Origin: Polaromonas sp.
Lineage (GTDB): Bacteria; Pseudomonadota; Gammaproteobacteria; Burkholderiales; Burkholderiaceae_C
Reading direction: 5' to 3'
DNA: 64,000 nt
Assembly: GCF_030680935.1 (NCBI RefSeq)
Contig: NZ_JAUXUP010000007.1
Span: forward strand, 1 to 64,000
This document shows positions 1 to 8,613 of the stretch, piece after piece (positions within the stretch are counted from its first letter, which is position 1; each line of letters starts with the position of its first letter). The translations under genes were made by a program, and so were the position numbers. Under the pieces are notes generated by a model, which saw nothing but the letters and a program-made list of their open reading frames with translations, had not been told where the DNA came from and did no database searches.

Positions 1-760
1 GGACTGGACCAACAAGAACGTGGCCCCGAGCAAGCTCGTCAACCTCGGCGACGAAGTCGAAGTCATGGTTCTGGAAAACGACGAAGACAAGCGCCGCATC
101 AGCCTGGGCATGACGCAGTGCAAAGCCAACCCATGGCTGGAGTTTGCACAGGACACCAAGCGCGGCGATCGCGTCAAGGGCCCGATCAAGTCGATCACCG
201 ACTTCGGCGTCTTTGTGGGCCTGGCTGCTGGTATCGACGGCCTGGTGCACCTGTCTGACCTGTCGTGGAACGAGCCCGGCGAAGCCGCCGTGCGCAACTA
301 CAAAAAGGGCCAGGAAGTCGAAGCGATTGTGCTGGCCGTCGACGTCGACCGCGAGCGCATCTCCCTGGGCATCAAGCAGCTTGACTCTGACCCGTTCACC
401 ACCTTTGTGTCGATCAACGACAAGGGCGCGATTGTGACGGGCAAGGTCAAGACCGTGGATGCAAAAGGCGCCGAGATCGATCTGGGCGAAGACATCATTG
501 GTTATCTGCGCGCCAGCGAAATCAGCCGTGACCGCGTGGAAGACGCGCGCAACGTGCTGAAAGAAGGCGACGAAGTGTCGGCCGTTGTGGTAAACGTGGA
601 TCGCAAGACCCGCAACATCCAGCTGTCGGTCAAAGCCAAGGACAACGCCGACCAGCAGGAGGCCATGGCCTCGCTGAGCCAGCAGTCTTCACGTGACAAC
701 GCGGGGCTGACCAACCTGGGTGCGCTGCTGCGCGCCAAAATGGACAACGCTGAGAAGTAA
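1..760 (+). CDS. rpsA: 30S ribosomal protein S1, C-terminal part
   Basis: The 3' end of rpsA; the reading frame is open to the window edge, so the 5' half is missing. The last about 252 residues are present, against roughly 560 for the family. They contain the end of one S1 (OB-fold) repeat and two to three further repeats, recognisable by motifs such as [28 protein letters not shown] and ISLGIKQ. S1 binds mRNA on the 30S subunit and helps initiation on structured leaders. It is followed by a hairpin with a T-rich tail and then ihfB, the usual order in proteobacteria. No internal anomaly was seen. Confidence 0.97.
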   Translation, partial: DWTNKNVAPSKLVNLGDEVEVMVLENDEDKRRISLGMTQCKANPWLEFAQDTKRGDRVKGPIKSITDFGVFVGLAAGIDGLVHLSDLSWNEPGEAAVRNYKKGQEVEAIVLAVDVDRERISLGIKQLDSDPFTTFVSINDKGAIVTGKVKTVDAKGAEIDLGEDIIGYLRASEISRDRVEDARNVLKEGDEVSAVVVNVDRKTRNIQLSVKAKDNADQQEAMASLSQQSSRDNAGLTNLGALLRAKMDNAEK

Positions 761-777
761 ACCGGACTTCCTGAACA

Positions 778-815
778 TGGCGTGCCTGCTCCCCGGAACA
801 GCACGCCATTTCTTT
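778..815 (+). terminator. Hairpin terminator between rpsA and ihfB
   Basis: Perfect 8-bp stem TGGCGTGC (778-785) / GCACGCCA (801-808) with a 15-nt loop, followed by TTTCTTT. It may terminate or attenuate transcription between rpsA and ihfB. No experimental evidence is implied. Confidence 0.6.
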
Positions 816-829
816 GTCCCCCTATTCTT

Positions 830-1141
830 ATGACCCGAAGTGATCTTGTTGAAGAGCTGGCTGCCCGTTTCAGCCAGCTGACACACCGCGACGCCGAATA
901 TGCCGTCAAGACAATTCTTGACGCCATGAGCGATGCGCTGGTGCGTGGGCACCGGATCGAGATCCGGGGCTTTGGCAGCTTCTCGATCAACCGCAGGCCG
1001 CCGCGCATGGGGCGCAACCCGCGGTCCGGCGAAAGTGTGGCGATTCCTGAAAAACGTGTACCGCATTTCAAGCCGGGCAAAGCACTGCGCGAGGCCGTCG
1101 ACACCCGAACCGAAGAAATGCTGGCGCCCAAAGCCAAATAG
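830..1141 (+). CDS. ihfB: Integration host factor subunit beta
   Basis: 103-residue HU/IHF family protein. It begins [10 protein letters not shown] and carries the DNA-binding arm around GRNPRSGE with the intercalating proline region, then the conserved [16 protein letters not shown]-beta pairs with IHF-alpha, bends DNA sharply, and acts in recombination, replication and sigma-54 promoters. The ATG at 830 is chosen because it gives the canonical N-terminus; an in-frame upstream extension to 782 would run through the rpsA terminator hairpin. It lies between rpsA and lapA, its standard place. Confidence 0.97.
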   Translation: MTRSDLVEELAARFSQLTHRDAEYAVKTILDAMSDALVRGHRIEIRGFGSFSINRRPPRMGRNPRSGESVAIPEKRVPHFKPGKALREAVDTRTEEMLAPKAK

Positions 1142-1194
1142 GCGGTTTCTGCGGGTGGGCTGGCTACAATTGCCGCACCACAAGGGGACCGTAC

Positions 1195-1470
1195 GTGAAA
1201 TACCTGATGTGGCTGCTCAAAGCAGCCATTTTTTTTACGCTTTTTGCGTTTGCGCTGAACAACCAGCAAACCGTGTCCGTGTACTTTTTCTTCGGCACCG
1301 TGTGGCAGGCGCCGCTGGTGCTGGTGGTGCTGGTGGCATTTGCCAGCGGCCTGGCCCTGGGGGTGCTGATGATGATGCCGCGCTGGTGGAAAACCCGCCG
1401 TGCCGCGCGCTTGAACCCTCCCACCGCCGCCATGAGCGAGAACCCTTCGACGATGCACCATGGACTTTGA
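1195..1470 (+). CDS. lapA: LapA-family inner-membrane protein
   Basis: 91-residue protein with two transmembrane helices (about residues 5-20 and 38-60) separated by a short loop containing NNQQTVSVYFFFG, typical of LapA (DUF1049). The start is GTG at 1195, preceded by an AAGGGGA ribosome-binding site about 10 bases upstream. LapA partners LapB in regulating LPS synthesis through LpxC turnover. Its end overlaps the start of lapB by 11 bases, which indicates translational coupling. Confidence 0.88.
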   Translation: MKYLMWLLKAAIFFTLFAFALNNQQTVSVYFFFGTVWQAPLVLVVLVAFASGLALGVLMMMPRWWKTRRAARLNPPTAAMSENPSTMHHGL

Positions 1471-2605
1471 CTTCACCTGGGTCCTGCTGGGGTTTCCGAT
1501 TGCCTTCACCCTGGGCTGGCTGGCTTCCAGGCTGGACTTGAGGCAATTGCGCATAGAGAACCGGCAAGCACCCAAGGCCTATTTTCGCGGCCTGAATTTT
1601 CTGCTCAACGAGCAGCAGGACCAGGCGATTGACGCCTTCATCGAAGCCGTGCAGAACGACCCTGACACCTCGGAGCTGCATTTCGCCCTGGGCAATCTGT
1701 TCAGACGGCGCGGTGAGTACGAGCGCGCAGTGCGTGTGCACGAACACCTGATGTCGCGCGGCGACCTGACACAGCCCGAGCGTGACCGGGCCCAGCATGC
1801 ACTGGCGCTTGATTTTCTCAAGGCCGGCCTGCTGGACCGTGCCGAACTGGCCTTGAGAAAACTCGAAGGAACCAGTTACGAAGAAGAAGCCCGCCTGGCC
1901 CGCCTGTCGATCTACGAGCGTTCACGCGACTGGGACCACGCCACCGAGATCGCCGGCAAACTGGACAGTAGCAGCCAGGGCAGCTTCAGCAATCGGCAAG
2001 CGCACTACCTGTGCGAGCAGGCCCAGGCCGCAGCCGCATCAGGTGCCCCTGAACAGGCGCTGGAGAGCCTGGAACTGGCGGTTGCGCTGGCGCCTGCCTC
2101 GCCGCGACCCTTGATCGATCTGGCCAAACTCCAGACTCAGCAGGGCCAGCACGCCGCAGCCTTCGCCAGCCTGCGCAAGCTTGCGCAAAATGCACCGCAG
2201 GCCCTGCCGCTGGCCGCCGGCCTGCTGGTCAACATTGCGCAACAAGGCGGTCAACAAGCCGCAGCCCTGGAACTGCTCAAAACCAGCTACGCCCAATTGC
2301 CCTCACTCGACCTGCTCGATGCCATCATCCGGCTTGACAGCGGCGCCAGCGAAACCCGCCAGTGGTATGGCCAACATCTCGAACGCGAGGCCTCGCTGGT
2401 CGCTGCCTCCAAATGGATCGCCGGTGAACAGCTGGGCAACGAGCAGCAGCGCGGACTGCTTCAGCGCGCGCTGGACAAAGCCACCAAACCACTGCTGCGT
2501 TACCGCTGTGCCGCCTGCGGTTTTGAGGCGACCCAGCATTTCTGGCATTGCCCCGGCTGCCAGGCCTGGGACAGTTACCCGGCACGGCGCATAGAAGAGT
2601 TATGA
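1460..2605 (+). CDS. lapB: Lipopolysaccharide assembly protein LapB (YciM)
   Basis: 381 residues. An N-terminal membrane anchor (about residues 4-23) is followed by a series of TPR repeats (from about residue 45) and a C-terminal rubredoxin-like zinc knuckle made of CAACGF and CPGCQAWDSYP. This is the full LapB architecture. LapB acts at the inner membrane with FtsH to control LpxC and so LPS level. Its overlap with lapA and the ADP-heptose genes hldA and hldD downstream make an LPS-themed cluster. Length agrees with the family. Confidence 0.95.
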   Translation: MDFDFTWVLLGFPIAFTLGWLASRLDLRQLRIENRQAPKAYFRGLNFLLNEQQDQAIDAFIEAVQNDPDTSELHFALGNLFRRRGEYERAVRVHEHLMSRGDLTQPERDRAQHALALDFLKAGLLDRAELALRKLEGTSYEEEARLARLSIYERSRDWDHATEIAGKLDSSSQGSFSNRQAHYLCEQAQAAAASGAPEQALESLELAVALAPASPRPLIDLAKLQTQQGQHAAAFASLRKLAQNAPQALPLAAGLLVNIAQQGGQQAAALELLKTSYAQLPSLDLLDAIIRLDSGASETRQWYGQHLEREASLVAASKWIAGEQLGNEQQRGLLQRALDKATKPLLRYRCAACGFEATQHFWHCPGCQAWDSYPARRIEEL

Positions 2606-2611
2606 ACACCA

Positions 2612-2725
2612 GAGATTTGGAACACCCCCGTCGGATGCTCACTGCGTGTAGCACCTTCCCCCCTTGCAGGGGGCGGACACCTGCGGCCTGGCAAAGCCAG
2701 ATCCGCGGCGTCCACTTGAATAAGA
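2612..2725. repeat. GC-rich dispersed repeat between lapB and hldA
   Basis: The lapB-hldA gap holds CTCACTGCGTGTAGCACCTT followed by CCCCCCTTGCAGGGGGCGG and GGCCTGGCAAAGCC. These are self-complementary G/C runs of the sort I recognise as interspersed repeats in Comamonadaceae. It has a hairpin (CCCCCTTGCAGGGGG) and lies directly before the hldA start. It is related in style, though not clearly in sequence, to the repeat inside coxD (32391-32460). Recognition as a repeat rests on memory of the family, not on a search. Confidence 0.5.
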
Positions 2726-2729
2726 TTTG

Positions 2730-3677
2730 ATGAACATGACCGCACACTCAACCGTGTCCCGAGAACAGCTTGCCCAAGCCCGCGTGCTGGTGGTTGGCGA
2801 TGCCATGCTGGACCGCTACTGGTATGGGGCGGTGGACCGCATCTCGCCCGAGGCGCCGGTGCCCATCGTGCGCGTGACCCGGCAGGAAGAACGCATGGGC
2901 GGCGCGGCCAATGTGGCTTACAACATCGTCACCCTGGGCGCGTGCGCCTCGCTGCTCAGCGTCGTGGGGGATGACGAAGCCAGCCATCAGCTGGAAGCCC
3001 TGGTAGCGGCCTCCGGTATCACGCCCTGCTTCGGGCGCGATCCACAGCTCAAAACCACCGTCAAGTTGCGCGTGATTGGCCGGCAGCAGCAGCTGCTGCG
3101 GCTGGATTTTGAAAATACGCCTGAAAGCGAAGTACTGGCCTCGCAATCTGCCGCGTTTGAAAAACTGCTGCCGCAGCACGACAGCGTCCTGTTCTCGGAC
3201 TACGGCAAAGGCGGCCTCGCGCACATCGGCCTGATGATTGACCAGGCGCGTTCCGCAGGCAAGGTGGTACTGGTGGACCCCAAGGGCGCAGACTATTCGC
3301 GTTATAAAAATGCCAACGCCATCACCCCCAACCGCGCCGAACTTGAACAGGTGATAGGCACCTGGCGCGATGAAGCCGATTTGCAGGCCAAAGCGCAGAA
3401 TTTGCGGGCATCGCTCAAGCTGGATGCCGTGTTGCTGACGCGCAGCGAAGAAGGCATGACCTTGTTCGACGCTGCGGGTCAGTTGCATGTGCCGGCGCTG
3501 GCGCGTGAGGTATTTGATGTGACGGGTGCGGGCGACACCGTGATCGGCACCCTGGCGGCCATGGCTGCAGCCGGTTTGAGCCTGCGTGAAGCGGTGCCGG
3601 TGGCCAACCGTGCCGGGGGCATCGTCGTCGGCAAATTTGGTACGGCGACAGTCAGTTACGAGGAACTATTCCCATGA
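2730..3677 (+). CDS. hldA: D-glycero-beta-D-manno-heptose-7-phosphate kinase
   Basis: 315-residue PfkB/ribokinase-family sugar kinase equal to the N-terminal (RfaE1) domain of HldE; the C-terminal nucleotidyltransferase domain is absent, so this is the monofunctional form. Motifs: [13 protein letters not shown] near the N-terminus, GGAANVAYN, and the C-terminal PfkB signature [13 protein letters not shown] with the catalytic Asp. It phosphorylates heptose-7-phosphate at C1 on the way to ADP-heptose for LPS inner core. ATG 2730 is chosen; ATG 2736 is also possible. The stop overlaps the hldD start (ATGA). Confidence 0.93.
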   Translation: MNMTAHSTVSREQLAQARVLVVGDAMLDRYWYGAVDRISPEAPVPIVRVTRQEERMGGAANVAYNIVTLGACASLLSVVGDDEASHQLEALVAASGITPCFGRDPQLKTTVKLRVIGRQQQLLRLDFENTPESEVLASQSAAFEKLLPQHDSVLFSDYGKGGLAHIGLMIDQARSAGKVVLVDPKGADYSRYKNANAITPNRAELEQVIGTWRDEADLQAKAQNLRASLKLDAVLLTRSEEGMTLFDAAGQLHVPALAREVFDVTGAGDTVIGTLAAMAAAGLSLREAVPVANRAGGIVVGKFGTATVSYEELFP

Positions 3678-4678
3678 AGATTGTAGTCACCGGCGCCGCC
3701 GGGTTTATAGGTGCCAACATCATCCAGGGCCTGAATACGCGCGGTATCAACGACATCATTGCGGTGGACGATTTGACCGACGGCGACAAATTCCGCAACC
3801 TGGCCGATCTGCAGATCGCCGACTACATCGACGCAGACGACTTTTACGAGCTGTTTGCAGAAGCCGCTTTTGGCGATGTGGATGTGGTCTTTCATGAGGG
3901 CGCCTGCAGCGACACCATGGAGCCCGACGGCAAGTACATGATGGACAACAACTACACGCTGTCCTGTGACCTGTTCTCGGCCTGCCAGGAGCAGGGCACG
4001 CGGCTGCTGTATGCCTCGTCGGCGGCCACCTATGGCGGCTCCAGCACCTTCCGCGAGTCACCCGAGTTTGAAAAACCGCTCAACGTCTACGGCTACTCCA
4101 AGCTGCTGTTCGACCAGAAGCTCAGGCGCGAGCTGGGGCCTGATTTTTCGGGCGCCCAGACCCAGGTGGCCGGCTTTCGCTACTTCAACGTCTATGGCCC
4201 GCGTGAGCAGCACAAGGGCCGCATGGCCAGCGTGGCTTTTCACCAGTTCAACCAGTACCGCGCCGACGGCAAGGTCAAGCTGTTCGGCGAATACGGTGGC
4301 TACGGCCCGGGCGGGCAGATGCGTGACTTCGTGTTCATCGACGATGTGGTGGCGGTCAACCTGTGGTTCCTGGATAACCCGCAGGCCTCGGGCCTCTTCA
4401 ACCTCGGCACCGGCAAGGCACAGGCTTTTAATGACGTGGCGCTGACCGTCGTCAACACCTTGCGCCAGCAACAGGGCGAGGCAGCCCTGACGCTCGAAGA
4501 AGCCGCGCGCGGCAGCCTGATCGACTACATGGACTTCCCCACCGCACTCGTTGGCAAGTACCAGAGCTACACACAGGCCGATCTGACAGCGCTGCGAGCG
4601 GTCGGATGTAAGCATTCGTTTGCTGACGTGCAAACCGGTGTAGCTGCTTACATGAATGTGCTGGCAAAGTCCGCCTAG
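3674..4678 (+). CDS. hldD: ADP-L-glycero-D-manno-heptose 6-epimerase
   Basis: 334-residue extended short-chain dehydrogenase. The N-terminal Rossmann motif [10 protein letters not shown] binds NADP, the active site is shown by ASSAATYG and YGYSK (Tyr/Lys), and FNVYGPRE is typical of HldD. It converts ADP-D-glycero- to ADP-L-glycero-manno-heptose, the last step of the LPS heptose precursor pathway. It overlaps the hldA stop by 4 bases, so the two are translationally coupled. Length fits the family. Confidence 0.96.
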   Translation: MKIVVTGAAGFIGANIIQGLNTRGINDIIAVDDLTDGDKFRNLADLQIADYIDADDFYELFAEAAFGDVDVVFHEGACSDTMEPDGKYMMDNNYTLSCDLFSACQEQGTRLLYASSAATYGGSSTFRESPEFEKPLNVYGYSKLLFDQKLRRELGPDFSGAQTQVAGFRYFNVYGPREQHKGRMASVAFHQFNQYRADGKVKLFGEYGGYGPGGQMRDFVFIDDVVAVNLWFLDNPQASGLFNLGTGKAQAFNDVALTVVNTLRQQQGEAALTLEEAARGSLIDYMDFPTALVGKYQSYTQADLTALRAVGCKHSFADVQTGVAAYMNVLAKSA

Positions 4679-4691
4679 GGCTTATTCTGTG

Positions 4692-4712
4692 TGACCCCCT
4701 GGTACGGGGTCA
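4692..4712. terminator. Short hairpin after hldD
   Basis: Perfect 7-bp stem TGACCCC / GGGGTCA with a 7-nt loop, 13 bases after the hldD stop. There is no T tract, so intrinsic termination is uncertain; an RNA 3'-end-stabilising hairpin is equally possible. Confidence 0.35.
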
Positions 4713-4805
4713 ACGCCGACTACGGGGCAGCCGTTATTAGATCGGGACATCCTGAATGCCAGGAGGGATCACCCGCCACAACCATTCACTTCGAGGAGAT
4801 TTCTG

Positions 4806-5318
4806 ATGTTCAAGAAACTGCTGGCCTTTGTCGCCGCCATGTATGTCGCCGTGGCTTTTGCTGCTGTTGACGCCAACACCGCCACTTCTGCCGAGCTCGA
4901 CAGCATCAAGGGCATTGGTCCGGTCAAGTCGGCGCTGATCATTTCAGAACGCAAGAAGGCGCCTTTCAAGGACTGGAATGACTTTGTCACCCGCGTCAAA
5001 GGCGTGGGTACCGACAGCGCAGCCAAATTTTCGGCCGAGGGCATGACGGTCAATGGCGCAAGCTACAAAGTCGGCGGCAAAGCAGAAGCCAAGGCCGACA
5101 AACCGGTCACTGAAAAAGCCAAGGATGCGGCGGTTGCCACCAAAGACGCCGTCAAGGGTGCAGCCGTGGCAACCAAGGATGCAGCCAAAGAAACCGCCAA
5201 GGACATCAAGGCCGCTGTGACCCCCAAGGCAGAAACCAAGGCCGAAGTCAAGGTCGATGCCAAAGCCGGGGCCAAGGCAGATGCGCCGAAACCTGCCTCC
5301 AGCGCAGCGAAAAAATAA
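4806..5318 (+). CDS. ComEA-like helix-hairpin-helix protein with Lys/Ala-rich tail
   Basis: 170 residues. A signal peptide (MFKKLLAFVAAMYVAVAFA) is followed by a ComEA-type helix-hairpin-helix module (DANTATSAELDSIKGIGPVK and FVTRVKGVG, about residues 20-80). Residues about 85-170 are low-complexity Lys/Ala/Asp repeats (AVATKDAVKGAAVATKDA) that resemble histone H1-like tails. The first half matches small periplasmic DNA-binding ComEA proteins used in DNA uptake; the tail is unusual for that family. GAGGAG lies 7 bases before ATG. A strong terminator follows. Function as a DNA-binding protein is inferred. Confidence 0.75.
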   Translation: MFKKLLAFVAAMYVAVAFAAVDANTATSAELDSIKGIGPVKSALIISERKKAPFKDWNDFVTRVKGVGTDSAAKFSAEGMTVNGASYKVGGKAEAKADKPVTEKAKDAAVATKDAVKGAAVATKDAAKETAKDIKAAVTPKAETKAEVKVDAKAGAKADAPKPASSAAKK

Positions 5319-5339
5319 GCGCTCAGCGCTTGTCCAGTC

Positions 5340-5362
5340 AACCCGCCGCCGGCGGGTTTTTT
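5340..5362 (+). terminator. Rho-independent terminator after comEA-like gene
   Basis: Perfect 8-bp GC-rich stem AACCCGCC (5340-5347) / GGCGGGTT (5351-5358) with a 3-nt loop, followed by TTTT. Placed 21 bases after the stop. Confidence 0.85.
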
Positions 5363-5365
5363 CAT

Positions 5366-5423
5366 GCCTTATCGCCCTCCAGCCCTTACGCCACATGCGC
5401 AAGCAGCTATCAAATCAGTAGCT
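5366..5423 (-). repeat. Dispersed repeat family A, copy 1
   Basis: On the minus strand it reads TTTGATAGCTGCTTGCGCA followed by AAGGGCTGGAGGG, the shared core of a repeat found at least eight times in this window. It sits between convergent comEA-like and DUF3047 genes, just after the terminator. Confidence 0.8.
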
Positions 5424-5476
5424 TTCGGGAGGTAGTCCAAGCGCAATGGTTCGCATGGTGCCAAAACCGGGGACTT

Positions 5477-6241
5477 TCAAGGGGACAAGGTGACATCCCC
5501 GACATGGCCCAGGCTACGGCCACCCGTGCTGTCGGCATCAGCGCCAACCAGCACGGCCTGCAGCGGCGGCACTGCATCGCTTTCCTTGCCAAAGGCGCGA
5601 CGAAAATCAGCCCCCAGATCGCGCGAATGGGCAACCCACTGACCCAGGCGCTGCTCACCGCTGTCCAGGACGATGAAGCGCACACGTGCGCTGTAGGCGT
5701 TGTCCAGCAGGGTTCCCGGCGCCAACGTGCCGTCCCAGACATAACACAGGGTGGCGGACGGCAGTTTCTCGCCGCTGACGGCACGCGCCAGGCGCAGCAG
5801 GTTGCGTTCGATCAGCCCGAGTTTGTCCAGCGGCATGTCAAACAGCGCACACAGCTTGAGCGGGCTGTCGTCGCCCTCGCGACGGCGCAAGTCGGCTCCG
5901 CGCAGAGGTTCGTCCAGCCGCCAGCGCCAGCCCAGCCGCAGCCCCGCCTCAGGCACCACCGCAGGCAACTCATGCACCAGGTTGGCATACGACTTGGCCG
6001 CTTCAATCCGCAACACCTTGCGCCCGTCCAGTTCGACCAGCGCAAAGCTGGTCAGCGGGATTTTTCCGCCGGGCACACCCACTACGCGCCAGGGCGCTGG
6101 CGGCTGCTGTCCGGTGACCGATGAAAACGCTGTCAACGCCAGCGGCTGTGCATGGGCTCCCATGACGGTCGCCATAGTGCCCAGCAGAACCGTCAGTCCC
6201 GCCCCAAACAGTCGGCTCAGGTGCGGCAGTACGGGCTTCAT
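5477..6241 (-). CDS. DUF3047 family secreted protein
   Basis: 254 residues with a signal peptide (LSRLFGAGLTVLLGTMATVM, cleavage near AHAQ). The rest matches my recollection of DUF3047, a periplasmic beta-rich family of unknown function: PPAPWRVVGVPGGKIPLTSF, GWRWRLDEPL, LCYVWDGTLAPG. The start at 6241 gives the signal peptide and lies one base after the stop of the upstream VTT/flavoprotein gene, so the two are probably co-transcribed. No catalytic motif was identified. Confidence 0.75.
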   Translation of the reverse strand: MKPVLPHLSRLFGAGLTVLLGTMATVMGAHAQPLALTAFSSVTGQQPPAPWRVVGVPGGKIPLTSFALVELDGRKVLRIEAAKSYANLVHELPAVVPEAGLRLGWRWRLDEPLRGADLRRREGDDSPLKLCALFDMPLDKLGLIERNLLRLARAVSGEKLPSATLCYVWDGTLAPGTLLDNAYSARVRFIVLDSGEQRLGQWVAHSRDLGADFRRAFGKESDAVPPLQAVLVGADADSTGGRSLGHVGDVTLSP

Positions 6242-6242
6242 G

Positions 6243-8405
6243 TCACCCCCGCTTCCAGTCGTGGTAACGGCGTACCCACTCCAGCAGGCGCTTGGGCTGG
6301 TGCGCGCGCTTCCATTCGCCGGCCGCAAACTTGTTGGCCTCGGCCAGCGTCGGGTAGGTGTGGATGGTGGAGAGGATTTTGTTCAGTCCCAGCCCGTGCC
6401 GCATGGCCAGTACATACTCGGCCAGCAGGTCACCCGCATGGGTACCCACAATGGTCACGCCGAGAATTTTGTCCTTGCCCGGCACCGTCAACACTTTGAC
6501 AAAACCCCGCGCCTCGCCGTCGGCAATCGCCCGGTCCAGGTCGTCCATGCCATAACGGGTCACCTCAAACGCGATATTTTTTTCTTTGGCTTCCTGCTCG
6601 TTCAGGCCAACACGGGCCACCTCCGGATCGATGAAGGTGGTCCAGGGAATGACCGAATAATCTGCCTTGAACAGCCTGAACTCGCCAAACAGCGCGTTGA
6701 CCGCGGCGTACCAGGCCTGATGCGACGCCACATGGGTCAACTGGTAAGGTCCGGCCACATCACCCGCCGCATAGATGTTCGGGTAGATCGTCTGCAGGTA
6801 CTCGTTGGTATCGACCGTGCGCTGGACCGGAATCCCCAGCGCTTCAAGCCCGTAACCCTCCAGCCGCGCCACCCGGCCGACCGCGCAGATGAGCTGGTCG
6901 AAGTCAATGCGTAGCTCGCTGCCCGCATGCGTCACGACCAGCGTCTTCACGCCAGCCGAGACCTCGCAGCGCAGCGCCTTGTGGTCCGTCAGCACCTGCA
7001 CGCCATCGGCGCTCAGTGTTTTTTGTGCCAGCGCCGAGACCTCTTCGTCTTCCCGCAGCATCAGCCGATGCGCCATCTCCACCTGCGTGACCTGTGAGCC
7101 CAAGCGCGCAAAAGCCTGAGCCAGCTCGCAACCTATCGGCCCACCACCGAGGACCACCAGCCGCCGGGGCACTTCGTCGAGCTGGGCAAATACGTCCCAC
7201 AGGGTATCGCTGGTCACATAGCCAGCTTCTTCCAGCCCCGGCAGAGGCGGCACCAGCGGCCGGGCACCGGCTGCGATCACGATGCTACGGGTGGTCAGGG
7301 TCTGGGTGCCGCCTTCATTGAGGGTGATTTCCACCGTCCAGGGGTTGACGATACGCGCATAACCCTGCAGCACCTCTACCCCCAGCCCGGTGTAACGCTC
7401 GACGCTGTCATGTGGTTCTATGGCGCGAATGACCGCCTGAATCCTCTGCATCACCGCCTTGAAGCTGAACCCCGGCGTGCTGTCGCTCAGGCCGTAGCTG
7501 GCGCCATGTTTCATCTGGTGCGCCAGTTTGGCACTGCGGATCAGCGCCTTGGACGGCACGCAACCGTAGTTCAGGCAGTCGCCGCCCATCTTGTGGGCTT
7601 CCACCAGCGTCACTTTGGCCTTGACCACGGCGGCGATATAGGCCGAAACCAGCCCGCCGGCGCCAGCACCGATGACGATCAGGTTGCGGTCAAATCGCGT
7701 GGGGCGCACCTTGGCCCAACGCGCGTACACCTTGCGGCGCCTGAAAAACTGCAGCACCTTGTTGACCGCCAGCGGCAAGACCCCAAGCAGCACAAAAGAG
7801 CCGATCAGCGCCGGCGAGGCAATCGACCGCAACGAATCAATTTTGGCGATCTGCGTACCGGCATTCACATACACCACGGTGCCGGCCAACATGCCAAGCT
7901 GGCTGACCCAGAAGTAGGTCCAGGTCTTGATGCGGGTCAGGCCCATCAGCAGGTTGAGCGCAAAAAACGGCACGACCGGGATCAAACGCAGCGAGAACAG
8001 GTAAAACGCGCCCTCTTTCTCCACACCCTTGTTGATCTCGTCCAGCCGCTTGCCAAAACGTGCCTGGATGCTGTCCCGCAGCAGGTAACGCGCCGCCAGC
8101 ATGGCCAGCGTGGCTCCCAGTGTGGATGCAAAAGACACCACAATGGTCCCCAACACCAGGCCAAAGCCGGCACCGGCCGCCAGGGTCATGATGGCGGCTC
8201 CCGGCAGGGACAAGGCCGTCACGGCCACATAGGCCGCAAAAAATGCCAGTGTCACCCAGACCGGTTTCTGCTCAAAAACGGCCTGGAAAGACGACTGGCT
8301 GTCCTTGATGAAGCCCAAGCTCAAATAACGGCCCAGATCCAGCGCAAAAAAAACGCCTATGCCCGCCAGCAAGAGTACGGCGATGATGAGTTTGCGTGAG
8401 TTCAC
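6243..8405 (-). CDS. VTT-domain membrane protein fused to MerA-like FAD disulfide oxidoreductase
   Basis: 720 residues. Residues about 1-225 are a TVP38/TMEM64 (VTT, DedA-like) membrane domain with several helices and the motif LSLPGAAIMTLAAGAGFG. From about residue 240 it is a class I pyridine nucleotide-disulfide oxidoreductase: FAD motif GAGAGG (246-251), redox-active cysteines C277 and C282 in GGDCLNYGCVPSKAL, NAD-binding VVLGGGPIGCELAQ, and a dimerisation domain with HTYPT. The N-terminal HMA domain and the C-terminal vicinal cysteines of true mercuric reductase are missing, so Hg(II) reduction is unlikely. Such fusions exist in proteobacteria; the substrate is unknown. Confidence 0.88.
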   Translation of the reverse strand: MNSRKLIIAVLLLAGIGVFFALDLGRYLSLGFIKDSQSSFQAVFEQKPVWVTLAFFAAYVAVTALSLPGAAIMTLAAGAGFGLVLGTIVVSFASTLGATLAMLAARYLLRDSIQARFGKRLDEINKGVEKEGAFYLFSLRLIPVVPFFALNLLMGLTRIKTWTYFWVSQLGMLAGTVVYVNAGTQIAKIDSLRSIASPALIGSFVLLGVLPLAVNKVLQFFRRRKVYARWAKVRPTRFDRNLIVIGAGAGGLVSAYIAAVVKAKVTLVEAHKMGGDCLNYGCVPSKALIRSAKLAHQMKHGASYGLSDSTPGFSFKAVMQRIQAVIRAIEPHDSVERYTGLGVEVLQGYARIVNPWTVEITLNEGGTQTLTTRSIVIAAGARPLVPPLPGLEEAGYVTSDTLWDVFAQLDEVPRRLVVLGGGPIGCELAQAFARLGSQVTQVEMAHRLMLREDEEVSALAQKTLSADGVQVLTDHKALRCEVSAGVKTLVVTHAGSELRIDFDQLICAVGRVARLEGYGLEALGIPVQRTVDTNEYLQTIYPNIYAAGDVAGPYQLTHVASHQAWYAAVNALFGEFRLFKADYSVIPWTTFIDPEVARVGLNEQEAKEKNIAFEVTRYGMDDLDRAIADGEARGFVKVLTVPGKDKILGVTIVGTHAGDLLAEYVLAMRHGLGLNKILSTIHTYPTLAEANKFAAGEWKRAHQPKRLLEWVRRYHDWKRG

Positions 8406-8452
8406 GACCGTCCTTTGATGGTTATGTCAATTCAGTCGGACGAAAACGCTGA

Positions 8453-8485
8453 TTCTTACAAAAACCGGCCCACGCGCTGTAAGAA
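8453..8485. promoter_or_regulatory. Inverted repeat in divergent promoter region
   Basis: Perfect inverted repeat TTCTTACA (8453-8460) / TGTAAGAA (8478-8485), 17-nt spacer, in the 208-base divergent gap between the VTT-flavoprotein gene and mtnP. The size and position suit a dimeric regulator site, but no regulator gene is adjacent, so this is inference only. Confidence 0.3.
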
Positions 8486-8613
8486 AAGGCCCACGCCAAC
8501 GACGAATTCATGAAGTGGTTGTAATACGAGGCTAACACTGCTTCCTGCAAATTCGCTCAGAATATGCGGCTGAGCCTGAATCTCCACCCCCTCATCAAAA
8601 GGACCGCAAAAGC

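Noticed and set aside
2548..2730. 60-codon frame across the lapB-hldA gap
   Set aside because: Lies over a repeat; no protein features.
6243..8405. Assigning the flavoprotein as mercuric reductase partner of the mer operon
   Set aside because: No HMA domain, no C-terminal vicinal cysteines, 50 kb away and with an extra membrane domain.
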